From Myxococcales bacterium (lineage in GTDB: Bacteria; Myxococcota; Bradymonadia; REDH01): a DNA stretch of 7,829 nucleotides. Positions 1 to 5,448 of the stretch are shown in pieces. Below the pieces are notes generated by a model. That model worked only from the letters and a program-made list of their open reading frames with translations. It made no database searches and was not told the DNA's origin. How positions within the stretch are numbered: position 1 is the first letter of the stretch; each line of letters starts with the position of its first letter. The DNA is taken from NCBI GenBank assembly GCA_018970625.1, contig JAGWVZ010000155.1:1-7829 (forward strand). Direction: 5' to 3'. The position numbers were made by a program, and so were the translations under genes.

Positions 1-648
1 GCACCTCCGGTCGTGCTCCGTGCGACCATCGTGGCCTTCGCGCTCGCGTTCGTCGTGGGCATCTACCTGGTGTCGGTGGGTGGCTGGCCCATCGTCGGTC
101 TGGGACTCGCGTCGCTGTTGTGCGGCTGGGCCTACACGGGCGGACCGTATCCGTTGGGCTATAATGGCCTTGGCGACGTCTTTGTGATGCTATTTTTCGG
201 CTTTGGCGCCATGTGCGGAACGTACTGGGTGCAGGGACTAACCCTGACAACCGATGTTTTGGCGTTATCTGTGCCTGTCGGTGCGCTGGCGACGGCCATT
301 ATCGTGGTCAACAATCTGCGCGACGCCGACACCGATGTACGAGCCGGCAAGCGCACGCTGGCCGTACGCTTTGGCAAGCCCTTTGTGCGTGCCGAATACG
401 TGCTGCTGCTCGTGCTGGCGTTTGGCATTCCGCTGGGCATGGCGGCGCTGGGCGGCTCGTGGTTTCTGGCATTGCCGCTCGCCTGCTTCCCACTCGCCAT
501 CGGACCCGTTCGTAGTGTATTGCGCGACGAGGGACCTGTGTTGAACGCGACTCTGGGTGCGACGGCCAGGTTACTTCTGGTTCACGGTGTGTTGTTGTCA
601 CTTGGGCTCGTGGGAGCCGGCATGGTGATGAGCGGAGGAAGCCCATGA
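1..648 (+). CDS. menA: 1,4-dihydroxy-2-naphthoate polyprenyltransferase, 5' end cut by window edge
   Basis: Integral membrane prenyltransferase of the UbiA family. It attaches the polyprenyl chain to 1,4-dihydroxy-2-naphthoate to give demethylmenaquinone. The frame is open from base 1, so the gene starts to the left. About 215 residues are visible, against roughly 300 for the family, so the first Asp-rich motif is missing. The second Asp-rich motif is clear at bases 310-375 (NNLRDADTDVRAGKRTLAVR, with the Asp residues and GKxTLAVR expected for MenA). Before it is the stretch GGPYPLGYNGLGD (about 136-174), also typical of MenA rather than UbiA. Several hydrophobic membrane segments flank these motifs. 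The stop overlaps the menC start (ATGA at 645-648), which implies translational coupling. A GTG at 13 is only an internal Val codon. I am confident of the family and of the MenA subtype. Confidence 0.95.
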   Translation, partial: APPVVLRATIVAFALAFVVGIYLVSVGGWPIVGLGLASLLCGWAYTGGPYPLGYNGLGDVFVMLFFGFGAMCGTYWVQGLTLTTDVLALSVPVGALATAIIVVNNLRDADTDVRAGKRTLAVRFGKPFVRAEYVLLLVLAFGIPLGMAALGGSWFLALPLACFPLAIGPVRSVLRDEGPVLNATLGATARLLLVHGVLLSLGLVGAGMVMSGGSP

Positions 649-1739
649 GGGTGCTCCAGTGCCAGCTGTTTCGATATGAGTTGCCGTTCAAGGTGCCATT
701 TCACTACGGAAATCAGGTCCTTACCGAGCGACAGGGTTTCATTCTGCGGGTCACCGCAGACAACGGTCGCATTGGTTGGGGCGAGGCGGCCCCGTTGCCC
801 GGTTTTCGCACCGAAACCCACGAGCAGGCCGGTGATACGCTGCGGTTGCTGGTGCCTGCGGTGAACAGCACACGTGACTTTGGCAACGCAGCCGCCATCC
901 GGTCTTTCTGCGACACGCTCGTCCCCCTCGATCGACCCGCCGCGCGCTCCGCGCTTTCAACCGCCCTGTTCGACGCCCTGTGTGACCGCGAGATGCTCGC
1001 GCGCAAGCTCGAGCCGCGATCGAACGGCACCATCTCCATTAACGCCACCACCAGCGGCTCGGACGGACAGCTGGAAGACTGGGCACGCGACCGCGTACGT
1101 GATGGCTTTCGCGTGCTGAAGATCAAGGTGGGCTTGCGCGACTGGGTCGAGGAGCGCTCCTGGCTGGGGCTGCTACTCAACCGTGTGCGTGCACCCGGCC
1201 TGCAACTGCGTCTGGACGCCAACGGCGCGTGGAGCCGCGACGAGGCTCGTCGAGCCCTCGATTCGCTGATGGGCTGGCCCATCGAGTGTGTCGAACAACC
1301 CGTCGCTGCGCACGACATCGATGGGCTGATCGATGTCGCGCGTCGTTCGCCTGTTCCGGTGGCCGCCGATGAAGCCCTCACCGAGACTGACGGTGCATGG
1401 GACGCTCTGGTTCGCAAAGGCACTGTTCAGGCGGTCGTCATCAAGCCGATGGTCTTCGGTGGTCCCGACATCGCGCTGGATCGCGCACGTCAGGCCCGTA
1501 TGGCGGGCGTCAAGCTCATCGTCACCACATCGCTCGACGCCGCCGTTGGACGTCGCATGGCCATGCACGTCGCCGCGGCCATCGACCCGTCGGCCATCAC
1601 CGCCCACGGTCTGGCCACCGCGTCCTTTCTGGCCGAGGACATCGCGGAGCCCGACCCGGTCGCCGGCCCGCGCATCATCCTCGAGAAGCGCCCGGGCCTG
1701 GGCGCACAGATCGACCCATCCCGTCTGGTTCCGGCATGA
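645..1739 (+). CDS. menC: o-succinylbenzoate synthase
   Basis: Enolase-superfamily enzyme (364 aa, a complete length). It dehydrates SHCHC to o-succinylbenzoate, the aromatic ring-forming step of menaquinone synthesis, in the cytoplasm. The barrel-domain catalytic set can be read directly: the KxK motif in LKIKVG (Lys159 and Lys161), metal ligands Asp191 (RLDANGAW), Glu217 (ECVEQPV) and Asp242 (ADEAL), and the opposite-face Lys267 (VIKPMVFGG). The N-terminal capping domain (about 1-110) includes the usual GWGEAAPLPGF. The start is set by a good ribosome site (GGAGG at 634-638) seven bases upstream of the ATG, and it overlaps the menA stop. The 3' end overlaps menE in the same way. The family also contains dipeptide epimerases and N-acylamino acid racemases, but the position between menA and menE settles the role. 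Confidence 0.95.
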   Translation: MRVLQCQLFRYELPFKVPFHYGNQVLTERQGFILRVTADNGRIGWGEAAPLPGFRTETHEQAGDTLRLLVPAVNSTRDFGNAAAIRSFCDTLVPLDRPAARSALSTALFDALCDREMLARKLEPRSNGTISINATTSGSDGQLEDWARDRVRDGFRVLKIKVGLRDWVEERSWLGLLLNRVRAPGLQLRLDANGAWSRDEARRALDSLMGWPIECVEQPVAAHDIDGLIDVARRSPVPVAADEALTETDGAWDALVRKGTVQAVVIKPMVFGGPDIALDRARQARMAGVKLIVTTSLDAAVGRRMAMHVAAAIDPSAITAHGLATASFLAEDIAEPDPVAGPRIILEKRPGLGAQIDPSRLVPA

Positions 1740-3331
1740 AGCCGCCCAGCGGGAGCGTGGCGTCTGACGCAGCACCGTCGTCAGTCGACACCAGCCCGCC
1801 CGGCGAAGACCCGGTCGCTTTCAGGGCGGCGGTACGCTCCGAATCTTCGCTTTTCCCTGGCGATCCTGCGCTCTCAGCGCGCGCCTTCCTGAGCGTTCGC
1901 GATTCATCGGCTCCCTCGTCAGGCTGGCGAACATTCAGTCGTGGCCAGATAGAGGCTCTGGTGGACCTCGCGATGGCGGCGCTACCTAAAACCGCAGACC
2001 GATTGCCACTGTCCACCACGGTGGACGACCCACTGACCGTGATCGTGGGTGTTATGGTTGCCGCACGGACGCAACGTGCATGGGTGGCCTTGAACCTGCG
2101 CTGGCCCTCCGGGTGGTTGCAGGAACGCATGGCCCACGTGGGGCCCATGTGCCTGCTGAGCCCGGATGAAGCGTCGGGTCGCTGGCATTGGGAGCGAGCT
2201 GCCATGGGGCGCGCCAGCTCGGATGACGCTACGCCCTGTACATTCGTCGATCCATCCGACGCTGTGACCAGTGCCGCAGACCCACACCATGGCACTGTCT
2301 CACTGGGTCAGCTGGGCGCGTGTTGGGTGCTGTTCACGTCGGGCACGACCGGCACGCCTCGCGCGGTGGTGCTCACGGTCGATTCCCTGACGGCCTCGGC
2401 AGACATGGTTGCGGACGCCCTGCGCGTGTCTCAGGACGATGCCTGGTACGCGTGTATGCCCCTCTTTCACGTGGGTGGTCTGGCGATCGTACTGCGTGCA
2501 TGGCGTCGCTGCTCGCGCCTGGTAACGGAACGACGCTTCGATGAGCATCTTCTTGTTGATGCGATGTGTCATCACGGTTGTACGCTGGTATCGCTGGTGC
2601 CGACGATGTTGGACCGTCTGGTGTCGGCACAGGTGCCTCCGCCCGATTCGTTGCGAATCTGCTTTGTCGGGGGCGGACCGGCCACGGCGTCGCTGCTTGA
2701 GCGAGCGACGCGTGCGGGCTGGCATCCACGGTTCTCGTACGGCCTGACCGAAGCCGCTTCGACGGTCACGGTTATGCCCAGAGAGCCGGTGCCAGCCGAG
2801 CCAGCGTGGGCAGGTGTGGCACTCCCGGGCAATCAGCTGATGCTGCACGCTGTCGGGGCGGATGGTGTGGGTGAGATCATGTTGAACGGGCCCACGCTTC
2901 TGACAGGGCAGCTGCTGACAAACGGTCGGGTGCGGTTGCGTCCCGAGGGGCCGTTGGCGACCGGTGATTTCGGCGTGTTGAGCAGCGACGGTTTGTTGCG
3001 TGTTGTCGACAGGCGAACCGATCTCATTGTTTCGGGCGGTGAGAATGTGTACCCGACCGAGGTCGAGCAGGTACTTCTGCAGCATCCGGGGGTGCTGGAT
3101 GCGTGTGTGGTTGGATTGGCCGACGAACGCTGGGGGCAACGCGTGGTGGCTGCGGTAGTGCTCAGCGAAGGCACTTCAACCGACGACGTGGCTGAATGGG
3201 CCTCGGCTCGGCTGGCCGCCTTTGCGCGCCCGAAAGCGTTGTATCCGTTCGCCGCCCTGCCCAGAAACGCGATGGGAAAGATAGAGCGCCGAAGGGTGCG
3301 CGAGCAGCTTCAGGCGACGGTCCCGACATAA
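1736..3331 (+). CDS. menE: o-succinylbenzoate-CoA ligase
   Basis: Adenylate-forming (ANL superfamily) enzyme, 531 aa. It converts o-succinylbenzoate, ATP and CoA to OSB-CoA, the substrate of MenB. Core motifs occur in order: the phosphate loop TSGTTGTPRA (201-210), MPLFHVGG (241-248), YGLTEA (335-340), TGD (409-411), the hinge region DRRTDLIVSGGENVYPTEVE (425-444), and the C-terminal PRNAMGKIERR with the catalytic Lys at 515. The phosphate loop ends in PR where PK is usual. The first 60 or so residues are Ser/Pro/Ala-rich and longer than in typical MenE (about 450-490 aa). The ATG at 1736 is chosen because it overlaps the menC stop (ATGA). The frame stays open back to 1397 inside menC, but that part is a shadow of menC. 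No Shine-Dalgarno is evident, as fits coupled translation. Confidence 0.94.
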   Translation: MKPPSGSVASDAAPSSVDTSPPGEDPVAFRAAVRSESSLFPGDPALSARAFLSVRDSSAPSSGWRTFSRGQIEALVDLAMAALPKTADRLPLSTTVDDPLTVIVGVMVAARTQRAWVALNLRWPSGWLQERMAHVGPMCLLSPDEASGRWHWERAAMGRASSDDATPCTFVDPSDAVTSAADPHHGTVSLGQLGACWVLFTSGTTGTPRAVVLTVDSLTASADMVADALRVSQDDAWYACMPLFHVGGLAIVLRAWRRCSRLVTERRFDEHLLVDAMCHHGCTLVSLVPTMLDRLVSAQVPPPDSLRICFVGGGPATASLLERATRAGWHPRFSYGLTEAASTVTVMPREPVPAEPAWAGVALPGNQLMLHAVGADGVGEIMLNGPTLLTGQLLTNGRVRLRPEGPLATGDFGVLSSDGLLRVVDRRTDLIVSGGENVYPTEVEQVLLQHPGVLDACVVGLADERWGQRVVAAVVLSEGTSTDDVAEWASARLAAFARPKALYPFAALPRNAMGKIERRRVREQLQATVPT

Positions 3332-3999
3332 AGCCAGGTGACGCCAAAGGTGAGGGAAATGGCGCGAATCTCCGAGAAAGCTCCGGCCTGCTTCATGAGC
3401 GCCACAAAGTTTTCTCCCGCCGGAAACGCTGCGCTGGTGCGTGGCAAATAAGCGTACGCTTCACGGTTTCCGCTCAGCAGGCCCCCTACGAAGGGCATGA
3501 CGCGGAAGCTGTAGAAGCGGTACAGGGCGCCGAACAGGCCGCGGGGTTGCCCAAACTCAAGCACGACAACCCTGCCGCCAGGCTTGACCACGCGCGCCAT
3601 GTCTCGAAGCGCGACAACGGGATCATCTACGTTGCGAATGCCGAAAGAGATCGAGGCAATGTCAAAGCTGTGGTCCTGAAAGGGGAGGTGCATGGCATCT
3701 GCGACCTGAAACTCGATCTCCATGTCTCGCGCACGTGCCTTTGCTGGCGCCGGGATCATCATCTCGGCACAAAAATCAGTTCCGAGCACGCGGCCTTCAG
3801 CGCCGACCGCTTTCTTGAAAGCGATCGCCAGATCGCCTGTCCCGGTAGCACAGTCGAGCACGTGCATGCCCCGGCGGGTGTCCGCTTCACGCACGGTTCG
3901 GCGCCGCCAGAGGTGGTGGATTCCGAACGACAGAACCGTATTCGTGCGGTCGTACGAGGGCGCAATGTCCGCAAACATGCGCTGAACCTGTTCACTCAT
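3310..3999 (-). CDS. ubiE: demethylmenaquinone methyltransferase (UbiE/MenG family)
   Basis: Class I SAM-dependent C-methyltransferase, 229 aa from the ATG at 3999 (238 aa if a GTG at 4026 is used). It performs the last step of menaquinone synthesis, methylating demethylmenaquinone. Diagnostic motifs, numbered from the GTG, are YDRTNTVLSFGIHHLWR (25-41), the SAM-binding loop VLDCATGTGDLA (57-68), GTDF (82-85), DAMHLPF (110-116), SFGIRNV (127-133) and LEFGQP (156-161). Neither start has a strong ribosome site. The ATG is preferred because it puts SEQVQRMFADIAPSYD at the N-terminus, as in relatives. Its 3' end overlaps the 3' end of menE on the other strand by 22 bases. Without ubiquinone genes nearby, the menaquinone role (menG) is the safer reading, though a dual ubiE role cannot be excluded from sequence. 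Confidence 0.93.
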   Translation of the reverse strand: MSEQVQRMFADIAPSYDRTNTVLSFGIHHLWRRRTVREADTRRGMHVLDCATGTGDLAIAFKKAVGAEGRVLGTDFCAEMMIPAPAKARARDMEIEFQVADAMHLPFQDHSFDIASISFGIRNVDDPVVALRDMARVVKPGGRVVVLEFGQPRGLFGALYRFYSFRVMPFVGGLLSGNREAYAYLPRTSAAFPAGENFVALMKQAGAFSEIRAISLTFGVTWLYVGTVA

Positions 4000-4037
4000 G
4001 AAGTTTACCGGTGGCGAGAAAGGCACAGATGGCGGGG

Positions 4038-4059
4038 TTAGCCACGAAGAGGTGGCTGA
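4038..4059. repeat. short inverted repeat near the ubiE start
   Basis: AGCCAC (4040-4045) and GTGGCT (4052-4057) pair around the 6-base loop GAAGAG. Two more pairs, one of them G-U on the plus strand, extend the stem to eight. It lies just upstream of the ubiE start on the minus strand, so it would fall in the ubiE leader RNA if transcription starts upstream of it. Function unknown; the stem is short and could be chance. Confidence 0.4.
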
Positions 4060-4091
4060 GCAAGGCCACAGCGGAGCGCGCCAAAACGCGA

Positions 4092-4119
4092 AGAGCGCCA
4101 GATTCTACTCTGGCGCTCT
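4092..4119. repeat. perfect 11-base inverted repeat upstream of ubiE
   Basis: AGAGCGCCAGA (4092-4102) and TCTGGCGCTCT (4109-4119) are perfect reverse complements around the 6-base loop TTCTAC. This is a strong GC-rich hairpin in either strand's RNA. On the minus strand it is followed, six bases later, by a short T run (CGCGTTTTGG), so it may be a weak second terminator or a leader structure for ubiE. On the plus strand no T run follows. Confidence 0.7.
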
Positions 4120-4139
4120 CCATGTCGGTCGGACAGACC

Positions 4140-4179
4140 AAAAAGAGGTCAGCCGGTCGGGGGACGACGACCGGCTGAC
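4140..4179 (-). terminator. rho-independent terminator on the minus strand
   Basis: GTCAGCCGGTCG (4148-4159) and CGACCGGCTGAC (4168-4179) form a perfect 12-base stem with an 8-base loop. Read on the minus strand, the stem is followed by CTCTTTTTGG, the U-rich tail of an intrinsic terminator. On the plus strand no T run follows, so it is not symmetrical. No well-supported minus-strand gene lies immediately upstream of it (to the right). It would therefore end either a short transcript starting around 4200-4400, antisense RNA from the lipoprotein gene, or act as an attenuator ahead of ubiE. Confidence 0.65.
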
Positions 4180-4280
4180 GGGCGCTCGGTGATGTCGAGG
4201 GGGGCAGGAATCACCATGCGCCGCTGCTGCATTCCGAGATAGCGATCAGCATCGTCGTTGCAAGGTGTTTTTACACACAT
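4149..4280 (-). CDS. possible small ORF, 43 codons, ending in the terminator stem
   Basis: An ATG at 4280 (minus strand) opens 43 codons. The product begins MCVKTPCNDDADRYLG and ends in an Arg/Pro-rich tail; it has two Cys near the start and no membrane segment. The stop codon lies within the first-transcribed arm boundary region of the minus-strand hairpin at 4148-4179, so the ORF and the terminator would fit one short transcript. Against it: no clear Shine-Dalgarno, no recognised family, and the start codon falls inside the CACACA repeat cluster. A non-coding RNA from the same interval is equally possible. Offered only as a candidate. Confidence 0.22.
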   Translation of the reverse strand: MCVKTPCNDDADRYLGMQQRRMVIPAPLDITERPSAGRRPPTG

Positions 4281-4318
4281 GAGCACTTTTTCACACACTT
4301 TGCCACTTAGTGTGTGAA
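4268..4318. promoter_or_regulatory. operator-like cluster of CACACA/TGTGTG half-sites
   Basis: A perfect inverted repeat, TTCACACACT (4290-4299) and AGTGTGTGAA (4309-4318), is separated by nine bases. A third half-site, TTTTTACACACA (4268-4279), lies about 19-20 bases further upstream in direct orientation to the left arm. The three centres are thus roughly two helical turns apart, as for dimeric regulators binding one face of the DNA. The exact octamer TTACACAC (4271-4278) recurs, reversed, at 4936-4943 ahead of the ArsR-type gene. It sits about 100 bases upstream of the first lipoprotein gene. That the ArsR-type protein binds here is inference. Confidence 0.55.
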
Positions 4319-4414
4319 CTGTTGAGTCCAAAAAGGAGAAAGATTCTTCTGGACGGCGCCAGACGTGTAACGCCAATGTGCTGAAGCAAACGACGACCCT
4401 CCACGAGGATGATC

Positions 4415-4870
4415 ATGGACCACAGCCGGATGCCGCTCTCTCATTCCGTACAGCCGCACAGGATGCTGATGTGGCTGTTCTTTTCTGCATTGCCTGTTGC
4501 GATGGCGGTCGCCTGCGGTGCGGCCCCGGTCGCTCCGCCGCCTGCCCCGGTGACGCAGGTCGAACAGGCGCCGGAGCCGGAGCCGGAGCTGGACCGTCGT
4601 ATCTTCTACGTCTTCGTGCGGGAGATTCAGGCCCTCACCATCTATCCGGACGGCGGGCCTATCCGAAACGAGATGCGCTCGGGTGAGATCCCACCGTGGG
4701 GAACGAACAGCCCTCACTTCGCCATTTTTTCGAACTGGCACGGCGCCGAAGAGGAGGTCACGCCCGCTATCCGTGATGCCATCAGTCTGGACGACCTGCT
4801 GCAGCGGCTGGCCGCCCTGCCGGACGTGCGCATCGAGGAAGGATTGAACCCCGCCTATCAGGACCTGTGA
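4415..4870 (+). CDS. putative small lipoprotein, function unknown
   Basis: A 151-aa protein I do not recognise. It opens with a polar stretch, then a hydrophobic core (MLMWLFFSALPVAMAVAC) ending in an AVAC lipobox with the acylated Cys at residue 34, so a lipid-anchored envelope protein is likely. The lipobox has Ala rather than Leu at position -3. A Pro/Ala-rich linker with Glu-Pro repeats (about 36-59) follows. The soluble domain is about 90 residues, starting RRIFYVFVREIQALTIYPDGG, and has no further Cys. The ATG at 4415 is preferred over the one at 4409 because GAGG (4405-4408) abuts 4409 but is six bases from 4415. It stands alone upstream of the ArsR-type operon, separated by 155 bases, with repeat-type putative operator sites on both sides. 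Confidence 0.8.
   Translation: MDHSRMPLSHSVQPHRMLMWLFFSALPVAMAVACGAAPVAPPPAPVTQVEQAPEPEPELDRRIFYVFVREIQALTIYPDGGPIRNEMRSGEIPPWGTNSPHFAIFSNWHGAEEEVTPAIRDAISLDDLLQRLAALPDVRIEEGLNPAYQDL
4570..4587 (+). repeat. three tandem copies of GCCGGA
   Basis: The hexamer GCCGGA occurs three times in a row inside the first lipoprotein gene and encodes the Pro-Glu repeats of its linker. Because the unit is six bases, slippage would change linker length without breaking the frame. Confidence 0.7.
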
Positions 4871-4913
4871 CACGTACCATCCGCAGCGTTGCACAGGTCA
4901 CGTGTCATCGTGC

Positions 4914-4943
4914 TCACACGTCCCCGGAACGGACAGTGTGTAA
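4914..4943. promoter_or_regulatory. operator-like dyad upstream of the ArsR-type gene
   Basis: TCACAC (4914-4919) faces AGTGTGTAA (4935-4943). The right half contains the exact reverse complement of TTACACAC found at 4271-4278, and the left half matches part of the inverted repeat at 4290-4318. It lies 13 bases upstream of the proposed -35 box of the ArsR-type gene. The placement fits autoregulation but, being upstream of the -35, could equally serve activation. Inferred from repeat sharing only; the two arms are not perfect complements. Confidence 0.45.
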
Positions 4944-4956
4944 GGGCTAGGGAAAT

Positions 4957-4985
4957 TTGACGAGTCCTCGTTACGCTCATACGCT
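4957..4985 (+). promoter_or_regulatory. possible sigma-70-type promoter of the ArsR-type operon
   Basis: TTGACG (4957-4962), five of six matches to the -35 consensus, is followed after 17 bases by TACGCT (4980-4985). The latter keeps the first, second and last positions of the -10 consensus. Transcription would begin near 4992, giving a leader of about 35 bases to the ATG at 5026. The -10 match is modest. Confidence 0.45.
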
Positions 4986-5025
4986 TGTCGAATCGTCCCC
5001 TGTATCCCGCCCTTCTGAGGTCGCT

Positions 5026-5448
5026 ATGCCCTCGACAGCCAACGCCTCTCCTTCCGCCAGCGCCGCCCCCCGGCGAGTGCGTCTGCGGTCTCCAAAGCTC
5101 ACCTACGACCTGGAGCTGTTGAAGGCCATGAGTGACGAGACCCGGCAGATGATCCTGCAGTTCCTCTGCACGCCGGGCGCAGGTGAAATGAAGGCCTTCT
5201 CGGTAACGGAGATCGCAGAGAATTTTCAGCTGACGGCCTCTACCGTCTCGCATCACCTGCAGATGCTCAAACGGGCGCAGCTGGTGACTGTGCGTCGCGA
5301 CGGCAAAGAGCGGCTCTATTCGCTGCAGTTTGATTACCTGCGAAAGGCGGTCCAGCACTTTGCCGACGCGCTTCAGACGATCGAGGTCGCGGTGCAGAAG
5401 AACGCAGCCATGCGAAACGAGGCCGTCATCGACGATCAGGACGCCTGA
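5026..5448 (+). CDS. ArsR-type winged-helix transcriptional regulator
   Basis: Cytoplasmic DNA-binding regulator, 140 aa. The helix-turn-helix and wing span about residues 59-100: SVTEIAENFQLTASTVSHHL carries the recognition helix (about 70-82), followed by LKRAQLVTVRRDGKERLYSL with the beta wing. An upstream helix, ELLKAMSDETRQMILQFL (30-47), matches the ArsR dimer/first-helix pattern. The metal-binding ELCVCDL motif of ArsR/SmtB metal sensors is absent and the protein has a single Cys (48), so it is unlikely to sense metals that way. The first 20 residues are a low-complexity Ser/Ala tail. ATG 5026 is chosen for GAGG at 5017-5020; an in-frame TTG at 4957 coincides with the -35 box and is rejected. 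Its stop overlaps the next start (TGATG). Ligand unknown. Confidence 0.9.
   Translation: MPSTANASPSASAAPRRVRLRSPKLTYDLELLKAMSDETRQMILQFLCTPGAGEMKAFSVTEIAENFQLTASTVSHHLQMLKRAQLVTVRRDGKERLYSLQFDYLRKAVQHFADALQTIEVAVQKNAAMRNEAVIDDQDA

Larger units (their letters stand above)
4000..4414. other. intergenic region of about 415 bases between ubiE and the first lipoprotein gene
   Basis: The two flanking genes are divergent, so this region should hold promoters for both. It contains three inverted repeats (4038-4059, 4092-4119, 4148-4179), a cluster of CACACA/TGTGTG half-sites (4268-4318) and one weak small ORF on the minus strand. I found no sigma-70 promoter that I would stand behind for either flanking gene. 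I see no tRNA-like or known riboswitch pattern. Confidence 0.6.

Noticed and set aside
1397..1735. In-frame open extension upstream of menE
   Set aside because: It lies wholly within menC, reads as Arg/His/Gly-rich shadow sequence, and a standard ATGA junction at 1736 gives a complete MenE.
3196..4041. Long plus-strand open frame (281 codons) over ubiE
   Set aside because: It is antisense to a well-recognised methyltransferase and its product matches nothing I know.
4331..4342. Strong Shine-Dalgarno-like AAAAGGAGAAAG
   Set aside because: No ATG, GTG or TTG start with a usable reading frame lies within the right distance downstream on the plus strand.
4307..4894. Minus-strand open frame (195 codons) over the first lipoprotein gene
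   Set aside because: Its product is Arg/His/Gln-rich and shadow-like. The plus strand has a ribosome site, signal peptide and lipobox. The minus-strand terminator at 4140-4179 does make some antisense transcription conceivable.
4868..4907. Inverted repeat TGACACGT / ACGTGTCA after the first lipoprotein gene
   Set aside because: Eight-base arms with a 24-base loop and no T run; too weak to call a terminator, though it could be another regulator site.
4957..5025. Longer ArsR-type protein from a TTG at 4957
   Set aside because: The TTG is the likely -35 box, has no ribosome site, and the extra residues add no fold; ATG 5026 has GAGG at the right distance.
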